From positions 1 to 50,944 of the forward strand of contig JAPPKP010000125.1 of the NCBI GenBank assembly GCA_028819955.1: a stretch of 50,944 bases of DNA, in the 5' to 3' direction. This document shows, piece after piece, positions 45,318 to 50,944 of this stretch; position 1 is the first letter of the stretch; every line of letters begins with the position of its first letter. The notes under the pieces are model-generated. The model had not been told where the DNA came from, did no database searches, and saw only the letters and a list, made by a program, of their open reading frames with translations. The stretch comes from Rhodospirillaceae bacterium. Its GTDB lineage: Bacteria > Pseudomonadota > Alphaproteobacteria > UBA828. A program made the position numbers and the translations under genes.

Positions 45318-45854
45318 ATGCGCGTACCAGAGGTGACATTCAAGACCCGCGTCCGCGACGAGAGCGTCGAGGGGCCGAACCCGTTCCGCTGGCAGGACCG
45401 GACCAGCGCAGAAATCTTCGACGGCCGACGTGTCGTGGTGTTCGCGCTGCCCGGCGCGTTCACGCCGACCTGCAGCAGCACCCATCTGCCGGGCTACGAA
45501 GCGCTGCACGATCGCTTCGTGGAGGCCGGCGTCGACGAGGTGATCTGTCTCGCGGTCAACGACGCCTTCGTCATGTACCAATGGGGCAAGCACCAGGAGG
45601 TCGAAGACGTCACCCTGCTACCGGACGGCTCCTGCACCTTCACGCGCTTCATGGGCATGCTGGTGGACAAGGACAACCTCGGCTTCGGCCTGCGCAGCTG
45701 GCGCTACTCGATGCTGGTCGAGGACGGCGAGATCACGAAGATGTTCGTGGAACCGGGGTTCTGCGACAACGCTTCGGACGATCCCTTCGAGGTCTCCGAC
45801 GCGGAGACCATGCTCGCCCACATCCAATCGCTCAAGCTGGCGCAGGCCGCCTGA
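45318..45854 (+). CDS. Peroxiredoxin (Prx5/AhpC-TSA, redoxin) family
   Basis: A 178-residue thiol peroxidase that reduces hydrogen peroxide and organic peroxides with glutathione, glutaredoxin or thioredoxin. The peroxidatic Cys52 lies in [16 protein letters not shown], the mark of the Prx5 class. Other Cys are in PDGSCTF and PGFCDN. The ATG at 45,318 follows AGGAG by 9 bases. It is single, between the desaturase and xerC, which are both on the other strand. Its placement beside a desaturase could reflect protection against lipid peroxides, but that is inference. Confidence 0.92.
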   Translation: MRVPEVTFKTRVRDESVEGPNPFRWQDRTSAEIFDGRRVVVFALPGAFTPTCSSTHLPGYEALHDRFVEAGVDEVICLAVNDAFVMYQWGKHQEVEDVTLLPDGSCTFTRFMGMLVDKDNLGFGLRSWRYSMLVEDGEITKMFVEPGFCDNASDDPFEVSDAETMLAHIQSLKLAQAA

Positions 45855-45865
45855 GCGCCGGTTGC

Positions 45866-45898
45866 GGCTCCTGCCTGCGCCCGGCCGGGGCAGGGGCC
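45866..45898. terminator. Hairpin between convergent peroxiredoxin and xerC
   Basis: GGCTCCTGCC (45,866–45,875) pairs with GGCAGGGGCC (45,889–45,898) in a 10-bp stem with one wobble and a 13-base loop. It ends 2 bases before the xerC stop and lies 12 bases after the peroxiredoxin stop. There is no U-run, so if it terminates transcription it is not a classical intrinsic terminator. Confidence 0.4.
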
Positions 45899-45899
45899 G

Positions 45900-46844
45900 T
45901 CATCGAGCCCGAGGGTGCGCTGCCGTGTAGGCGGCGAGGAGCCCGGCCTCGTCGACCTCGGTGTAACGTTGCGTGGTGGAGAGGCTCGCGTGGCCGAGCA
46001 GCTCCTGGATCGTGCGCAGGTCGCCACCGCCCGCGAGCAAATGGGTGGCGAAGCTGTGGCGGAGAGCGTGCGGTGTCGCCGATTCCGGCAGGCCGAGCGC
46101 GCCGCGCAACCGCGCCATCGTCTGCTGCACCAGGCGGGGCTGAAGCCGCTTGCCGCGCACGCCGACGAAGAGCGGATCCCCCCGTTCCATCCGGTGCGGA
46201 CAGGCCGCGAGGTAGTCGGCGATCGCCTCGGCGACGACGGGCAGCACCGGCACCACCCGCTGCTTGCCGCCTTTTCCGGTGATCATCAGGCTGCGGAGCG
46301 CACCGGCTTCGGCCGGCGCATCGGCACGGTCGAGCCCCAGTGCCTCGCCAATGCGCAAGCCGCAGCCGTAGAGCAGCAGTAGCACTGCGACATCCCGCCG
46401 GGCGGTCCAGTCGGGCGGCGCGCCGGTTCCCCTGTTCAGATCGACGACAGCTCTGGCCTGGCCCTCGGTGAGCGGACGCGGCACGCCACGCGGCGTCTTG
46501 GGCGCGCGCACCAGAGTGAGCGCCGACGAGACGGGGATGCCTTCGCGCTCGAGATAGCGGAAGAAGGCCCGGACCGCCGAGAGCGCCCTTGCCGTGGAGG
46601 TCTTCGCGCGGCCTTTCGCCGCCCGGCGCGCGAGCCAGGCGCGCACGTCGCGAACGGTGAGCGCGCCAAGCGCTGCAAGGTCGGGCGCAGTTCCCCGATG
46701 CTCCGCCAGAAAGCCCAGGAATTCGTCCAGGTCCCGCCGGTAAGCGGCGATGGTGTTGTCGGAGCGCCGCCGCTCGTCGGCAAGGCGGCTGAGCCAGGCC
46801 TCCACCGCCGTCGCGAGATCGGGGGCGGCCCGCAGCACGGTCAC
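45900..46844 (-). CDS. xerC: Tyrosine recombinase XerC
   Basis: This 314-residue site-specific recombinase works with XerD at dif to resolve chromosome dimers. Domain order is an N-terminal SAM-like DNA-binding part (10–95) and a catalytic part (115–300) with Arg ([11 protein letters not shown]), Lys (GKGGKQR), [27 protein letters not shown], so the RKHRHY set is intact. The start is a GTG (46,842–46,844) that overlaps the stop of fsa as GTGA, so translation is coupled. Chromosomal context and length argue against a phage or integron integrase. Confidence 0.93.
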   Translation of the reverse strand: MTVLRAAPDLATAVEAWLSRLADERRRSDNTIAAYRRDLDEFLGFLAEHRGTAPDLAALGALTVRDVRAWLARRAAKGRAKTSTARALSAVRAFFRYLEREGIPVSSALTLVRAPKTPRGVPRPLTEGQARAVVDLNRGTGAPPDWTARRDVAVLLLLYGCGLRIGEALGLDRADAPAEAGALRSLMITGKGGKQRVVPVLPVVAEAIADYLAACPHRMERGDPLFVGVRGKRLQPRLVQQTMARLRGALGLPESATPHALRHSFATHLLAGGGDLRTIQELLGHASLSTTQRYTEVDEAGLLAAYTAAHPRAR

Positions 46845-47503
46845 GACAGGATCGACTGCCCCGTCTTCTGCCAGTCGGCGAGGAAGGCGTCGAGACCCTT
46901 GTCGGTGAGCGGGTGGCTCGCGAGCTTGCGCAGCACCGCCGGCGGTACCGTCGCTACGTCGGCGCCGAGCTTCGCGGCTTCCACGACATGGAGCGGGTGG
47001 CGGATCGAGGCCACCAGGATCTCGGTGCCGATGGTGTCGGGATAGGCGCCGTAGATCGTCGCGATCTCACGGATCAGTCCCACGCCATCCTGGCTGATAT
47101 CGTCGAGGCGGCCGACGAAGGGCGAGATGAAGGCGGCGCCGGCCTTCGCCGCCAGCAGCGCCTGGGAAGGCGAGAAGCAGAGCGTGACGTTGACCTTGGT
47201 GCCGCCCTGGCTGAGCGCGCGGCAGGCCTTGAGCCCGTCCCAGGTGAGCGGCACCTTGACCGCGACGTTGGGCGCGATGGCGGCGAGCGTCCGGCCTTCC
47301 GAGAGCATGGTCTCGGCGTCGGTCGCGGTGACCTCGGCGCTCACCGGGCCCGGCACGATGTCGCAGATGCTCCGGATTACCTCGAAGAAATCGCCGCCGG
47401 ACTTGGCGATGAGCGAGGGGTTGGTGGTCACGCCGTCGAGCAGGCCGGTCGCGGCGAGGTCCTCGATCTCGGCGATATCCGCCGTATCCACGAAAAACTT
47501 CAT
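46841..47503 (-). CDS. fsa: Transaldolase/fructose-6-phosphate aldolase family
   Basis: A 220-residue TIM-barrel aldolase of the small TalC/FSA type. The Schiff-base Lys83 lies in [29 protein letters not shown] and the C-terminal [14 protein letters not shown] block are typical. It could act as transaldolase in the pentose phosphate pathway or as a dihydroxyacetone-type aldolase; the two are not separable here, though this block in related genomes is usually annotated transaldolase. It is the first gene of a pair with xerC and is divergent from priA across about 155 bases. Confidence 0.92.
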   Translation of the reverse strand: MKFFVDTADIAEIEDLAATGLLDGVTTNPSLIAKSGGDFFEVIRSICDIVPGPVSAEVTATDAETMLSEGRTLAAIAPNVAVKVPLTWDGLKACRALSQGGTKVNVTLCFSPSQALLAAKAGAAFISPFVGRLDDISQDGVGLIREIATIYGAYPDTIGTEILVASIRHPLHVVEAAKLGADVATVPPAVLRKLASHPLTDKGLDAFLADWQKTGQSILS

Positions 47504-47658
47504 GCCACCGCTCCGTCCGAGAGTTGCCGGCCGGCGCCGCTCTCACGAGTCATCGGGCTGGACGCCGTCGCGCGAGTGATGCAGGACGAGTGCATGAGCG
47601 CAGCATCCACGACTCGAATCGGCGTCGGGCCCGCGGCGAATTGGGGCGGCCTCATAGC

Positions 47659-49923
47659 ATGTCCGATGCGCCGTTGCCATCGCGCCGCCGCCGGCAGGGC
47701 GCCGTGAGCGGGCCTGCCGGCGGTGGAGGAGGGGGGCACGAGGGCGCGTCCCGGACCGTCGCAGTCCTCATGCCGCTGCCGCTGGAGCGTGCCTACGACT
47801 ACGCCGTGCCGGCCGATCTCGTGCCCTCTGTCGCACCCGGCGCCTTCGTGCGCGTGCCGCTCGGCCGCCTGGAGCGTGTCGGCGTCGTCTGGGGCGAGGG
47901 CGAAGGCGACGTGGAGCCGGCCCGCCTCAAGCCGGTGACGGCGGTGCTGGAGACACCGCCGATGATCGAGCCGCTGCGGCAACTGGTCGACTGGACGGCC
48001 GATTACACGCTGACCAACCGGGGGTCTGTGCTGCGCATGGCAATGAGCGTTCCCGGTGCGTTTGAGCCGCCGGCGGTACGCACCGCCTATCGGCTGGGGC
48101 AGGGCGAGGCACCGCGCATGACCGCGGCCCGAGAGCGCGTCATCGCGCTGCTGCAGAAGGGGCCGCCGCGCACCGCCAGCGAGATCGCGCGCGAGGCCGG
48201 CGTGAGCGCAGGCGTGGTGCGCGGCCTGGCCAGCCTCGGCGCCATCGAAACCGTCGCCATGCGGGAGGTCGCGAGCTTCGGCCGTCCCGACGCGTCCCGG
48301 GTGGGTCCCGTCTTGTCCCAGGCGCAGAAAGCCGCCGCCGAGGCGTTGCGGAAGCAGGTTGCCGCCCAGGCGTTCTCGGTCACGGTCCTCGACGGCGTGA
48401 CCGGCTCGGGCAAGACCGAGGTCTATTTCGAGGCCATCTCGGCCGCGCTCGATCGGGACCAGCAGGTGCTGGTGATGCTGCCCGAGATCGCGCTGAGCGC
48501 CCAGTGGCTCGCGCGCTTTCGTGCGCGCTTCGGCGCCGACCCTGCGGTTTGGCACTCCGAGCTCGGCACCCGGCAGCGGCGCGAGACCTGGCGCGCCGTC
48601 GCCGAGGCGCGGGCGCAAGTCGTGGTCGGCGCGCGCTCTGCGCTCTGGCTGCCCTTCCGCAGCCTCGGGCTCATCGTGGTCGACGAGGAGCACGACGCCG
48701 CCTTCAAGCAGGAGGACGGCGTCGTCTACCACGCCCGCGACATGGCGGTGGTGCGCGCTCGGCTCGAGGGCAGCCCGATCGCCCTGGTGTCGGCCACGCC
48801 GTCGCTGGAGACGGCGGTCAACGTCGAGAACGGCCGCTACGGATGTCAGCGCCTGCCGGACCGGTACGGCGGCGCCCGGCTGCCGGCGATCGAGACCGTC
48901 GACCTCCGTGAGACTCCGCCGGCGCGCGGCACCTGGCTCGCCCCGGCCCTGCGCGCGGCCCTCGCCGAGACACTGGAGGCCGGCGAGCAGGCGCTGCTCT
49001 TCCTCAACCGCCGGGGCTATGCGCCGCTCACGCTCTGCCGCGCCTGCGGGCACCGATTCCACTGCCCCAACTGCAGCGCCTGGCTGGTGGAGCACCGCTT
49101 CGCCGGCACCCTCGACTGCCACCATTGCGGATTCCAGCGGGTGCAGCCCCCAGCCTGCCCTGCATGCGAGACGGAGGGGAGCTTCGCCGCCTGCGGGCCG
49201 GGGGTCGAAAGGCTCGCCGAGGAGGTCGACGTGGCCTTTCCCGGCGCCCGCTGGGCGGTGCTGACCAGCGACACGGTGCGCGGCCCCAGCCAAGTGCAGG
49301 ACCTGGTCGATGCCATCGTGAAACACGAGATCGATGTGCTGATCGGGACGCAGATGGTGGCCAAGGGCCATCACTTCCCCCAACTCACCCTGGTGGGCGT
49401 GGTGGACGCCGACCTGGGCCTCGCAGGCGGCGACATGCGTGCCGCCGAGCGCACCTACCAGCTGCTCCACCAGGTGGGCGGGCGCGCCGGGCGCGGCGGA
49501 CGCCCCGGACGGGTGGTGCTCCAGACCTACGCCGCCGAGCACCCGGTGATCGAGGCGCTCGCCGCCGGCGACCGCGATTCCTTCATGGAAAAGGAGGCCG
49601 CGGCCCGCGAAGCCCACGGCCTGCCGCCCTTCGGCCGGCTCGTGGCGGTGATCGCCGCCGGACCCAGCGAGTCCGAAACGCTACGCGCCGCCACGGCTCT
49701 CGCACGCACCGCCCGCGCCGACGAGAAGACGCTCGGCATCCATGTGCTGGGCCCCGCGCCGGCGCCGCTCAGGCTCCTGCGCGGCCGCCATCGCTTTCGC
49801 CTGCTCTTCAAGTCCCCGCGCGGCGTGCTGCTCCAGTCTCACATGAGGCGTTGGCTGGCGACGCTCGACCGGCGCGCCCGCGCCCGCCTCCAGGTGGATA
49901 TCGACCCCCACAGCTTCATGTGA
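47659..49923 (+). CDS. priA: Primosomal protein N' (replication-restart helicase)
   Basis: This 754-residue helicase reloads DnaB at stalled forks. Order: 3'-end-binding domain (about 32–130), winged helix (150–200), Walker A GVTGSGKTE, VVDEEHD box, SATPS, a zinc region with eight Cys (CRACGHRFHCPNC and CHHCGFQ…CPAC), then motifs LIGTQMVAKGHHFPQLTLVGVVDAD and QVGGRAGRGGRPGRVVLQT. The first ATG at 47,659 gives about 30 poorly conserved residues; a GTG at 47,704 is an alternative start. Fsa and xerC lie divergent to it. Confidence 0.95.
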   Translation: MSDAPLPSRRRRQGAVSGPAGGGGGGHEGASRTVAVLMPLPLERAYDYAVPADLVPSVAPGAFVRVPLGRLERVGVVWGEGEGDVEPARLKPVTAVLETPPMIEPLRQLVDWTADYTLTNRGSVLRMAMSVPGAFEPPAVRTAYRLGQGEAPRMTAARERVIALLQKGPPRTASEIAREAGVSAGVVRGLASLGAIETVAMREVASFGRPDASRVGPVLSQAQKAAAEALRKQVAAQAFSVTVLDGVTGSGKTEVYFEAISAALDRDQQVLVMLPEIALSAQWLARFRARFGADPAVWHSELGTRQRRETWRAVAEARAQVVVGARSALWLPFRSLGLIVVDEEHDAAFKQEDGVVYHARDMAVVRARLEGSPIALVSATPSLETAVNVENGRYGCQRLPDRYGGARLPAIETVDLRETPPARGTWLAPALRAALAETLEAGEQALLFLNRRGYAPLTLCRACGHRFHCPNCSAWLVEHRFAGTLDCHHCGFQRVQPPACPACETEGSFAACGPGVERLAEEVDVAFPGARWAVLTSDTVRGPSQVQDLVDAIVKHEIDVLIGTQMVAKGHHFPQLTLVGVVDADLGLAGGDMRAAERTYQLLHQVGGRAGRGGRPGRVVLQTYAAEHPVIEALAAGDRDSFMEKEAAAREAHGLPPFGRLVAVIAAGPSESETLRAATALARTARADEKTLGIHVLGPAPAPLRLLRGRHRFRLLFKSPRGVLLQSHMRRWLATLDRRARARLQVDIDPHSFM

Positions 49924-49929
49924 CACCCG

Positions 49930-50220
49930 TCAGGCGGCTTCCAGCGGCGTGATGTCTGTCAGGTCGACGGTTTCCCTCGCGCGGGCGAGGTCGTAAGCCC
50001 GTTGCAGGTTCATCCAGAACTCCGGCGTGTTGCCGAAGAACCGGGCAAGCCGCATGGCGGTGTCCACCGTGAGCGAAGTTTCGCCCTTGACCAGCCGCTC
50101 GATCCGCGTGCGCGGCACGTTCAGGCGTTTCGCGAGCGCGATCGCGCTCATGTCGAGGGGCTTGAGATACAGCTCCGCGAGCACCTCGCCGGGGTGGGAA
50201 GGGGTCTTCATCTGCGTCAT
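49930..50220 (-). CDS. higA: HigA-family antitoxin
   Basis: A 96-residue Xre-type DNA-binding antitoxin. The helix-turn-helix is MSAIALAKRLNVPRTRIERLVKGE, followed by the family block DTAMRLARFFGNTPEFWMNLQRAYDL. It would bind and inhibit the HigB protein encoded just upstream (11-base gap) and repress the operon from the palindrome at 50,522–50,540. Starts at 50,220 and 50,211 are both possible; I use the first. The order toxin first, antitoxin second is usual for higBA. Confidence 0.93.
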   Translation of the reverse strand: MTQMKTPSHPGEVLAELYLKPLDMSAIALAKRLNVPRTRIERLVKGETSLTVDTAMRLARFFGNTPEFWMNLQRAYDLARARETVDLTDITPLEAA

Positions 50221-50231
50221 AGTCTGCGCCT

Positions 50232-50513
50232 TCAGTGGTAGTCCACGATCTCGACGTCCGCCGGTCCTTGATCGGTCCACACGAAGCAGATGCGCCACTG
50301 GCCGTTGATGCGGATCGAGTGCCGGCCGCTCCTGTCGCCTATTAGCGCCTCAAGGTGGTTTCCCGGCGGGAACCTGAGGTCTTCCAGGACCACGGCGGCG
50401 TCCATCGCCGAAAGCATTGCCCGTGTCCGCTTTACCAGATCGCTCGGGAAGCCCTTGCCGTAGCGGCCCCGTACCGCGTCCGACGCGCGCTTTCCTTTCG
50501 TGCTGACGATCAC
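50232..50513 (-). CDS. higB: HigB-family toxin (RelE/ParE superfamily)
   Basis: This 93-residue protein ends with the HigB/RelE-like core GDRSGRHSIRINGQWRICF and a short VEIVDYH, as in ribosome-dependent mRNA interferases. Conserved LRFPPGNHLEALIGDRSG is present. The start is a GTG (50,511–50,513); no good ribosome site is seen, so the exact start is uncertain. It is transcribed towards priA with higA next. The family length is about 92, so it is probably intact. Confidence 0.9.
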   Translation of the reverse strand: MIVSTKGKRASDAVRGRYGKGFPSDLVKRTRAMLSAMDAAVVLEDLRFPPGNHLEALIGDRSGRHSIRINGQWRICFVWTDQGPADVEIVDYH

Positions 50514-50521
50514 GGGAGGTA

Positions 50522-50540
50522 TGTATCACAATATGATACA
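50522..50540. promoter_or_regulatory. Perfect palindrome, higBA operator
   Basis: TGTATCA (50,522–50,528) and TGATACA (50,534–50,540) form a perfect 7-bp inverted repeat around CAATA, 8 bases before the higB GTG. It is AT-rich in a GC-rich stretch and is placed where the operon promoter should be. HigA-type antitoxins bind such repeats. The divergent DUF3891 gene begins 100 bases on and could share regulation. Confidence 0.8.
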
Positions 50541-50640
50541 TAAACTCAAGGCCTGCCTGTCGTGACTCGCTCCTGTGCCTTTGCTAGGGTCGGGCAGGCC
50601 CTGCCGCCGTTGCGGTCGATGGGAACGCAAGGGGGACGCC

Positions 50641-50944
50641 ATGATCATCCAGACCCAGGCAGAAGAGCGCCCGGATGGCGCCCGCTTCGCCATCACCCTC
50701 GACGAGCATCTCCAGCTCGTGGGCCAGTTCGCCGAGAATTACGGCAACGACAGCTTTGCGCAGCCCGAGCCGCGCGACTACTTCCTCTACGCCTGCCGTT
50801 GGCACGACAAGGGCTGGAAGGACCTGGACGACAACCCGCCCCTCGATCCCGAGACCGGGCTACCCTACAACCTGGTGGAAACACCCATTCCCATCATCAC
50901 GCTGACCGGCTGCCGCTCGCCCGAGTACAACGAGGCGCACCACG
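50641..50944 (+). CDS. DUF3891 family protein, 5' part
   Basis: The first 101 codons of a gene that runs off the window. AAGGGGG precedes the ATG. The sequence shows ITLDEHLQLVGQFAENYG, a WHDKGWKDLDDNPPLDPETG block and NEAHH near the edge, all as in DUF3891 proteins, which resemble metal-dependent HD-type hydrolases with several His and Asp. Function is not established. Confidence 0.8.
   Translation, partial: MIIQTQAEERPDGARFAITLDEHLQLVGQFAENYGNDSFAQPEPRDYFLYACRWHDKGWKDLDDNPPLDPETGLPYNLVETPIPIITLTGCRSPEYNEAHH

Noticed and set aside
45900..46844. Tyrosine recombinase as a mobile-element integrase
   Set aside because: It is in a coupled chromosomal pair with fsa and next to priA, and has XerC length and motifs.

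Overview
The window is high-GC DNA with the gene content of an alphaproteobacterium, probably a free-living heterotroph related to Rhodospirillales. I base this on the xerC–fsa–priA block, an SDHAF4/DUF1674-type sequence, PotABCD-type import genes, and dense, often overlapping operons. The assignment is inferred from gene families; no 16S gene is present. Two AT-richer patches (about 176–1760 and 28,700–30,520) carry orphan genes and look acquired.

Layout. 1–3.5 kb: an orphan membrane protein, an isovaleryl-CoA dehydrogenase and tRNA-Leu(UAA). 3.6–10.7 kb (minus): a seven-gene operon with a PotABCD-type ABC importer, an enolase-superfamily dehydratase, an SMP-30 lactonase and an SDR. 10.9–13.1 kb (plus): an arabinose-type binding protein and permease with no ATPase gene beside them. 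13.4–16.1 kb (minus): a PhyH dioxygenase, an RraA-like aldolase and an aldo/keto reductase. Together 3.6–16.1 kb reads as uptake plus oxidative, non-phosphorylative breakdown of a sugar or sugar acid: dehydrogenase, lactonase, dehydratase, second dehydrogenase, aldolase. 16.2–23.1 kb: a methyltransferase, a tandem repeat, a fused double ABC exporter, an alpha/beta hydrolase and a RES–Xre toxin–antitoxin pair with a palindromic operator.

23.2–26.4 kb holds cofC and a fused cofGH (fbiC), two steps of coenzyme F420 synthesis. 26.4–30.5 kb has a SLATT-like two-helix membrane protein with a tiny proline-rich ORF, a VOC protein, a flavin reductase, a 49-codon broken copy of the isovaleryl-CoA dehydrogenase 5' end, and an AT-rich DUF2971 gene. 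31.2–36.0 kb carries pyrB, pyrC, pyrD, pyrF and pyrE, five of the six steps to UMP, with pyrD running 139 bases antisense into pyrF. 36.0–37.4 kb encodes an FMN-dependent 2-hydroxyacid dehydrogenase whose C-terminus is an in-frame SDHAF4/DUF1674-like module, the most unusual protein here.

37.6–43.7 kb is a hydantoin/oxoproline-type set (hyuA, hyuB, an MFS exporter, a hydantoin racemase). 43.8–45.9 kb has a fatty-acid desaturase and a peroxiredoxin. 45.9–49.9 kb is xerC–fsa (minus) and priA (plus). The window ends with a higBA toxin–antitoxin pair with its own palindrome and the start of a DUF3891 gene. No CRISPR array, rRNA, transposase or phage integrase is visible.
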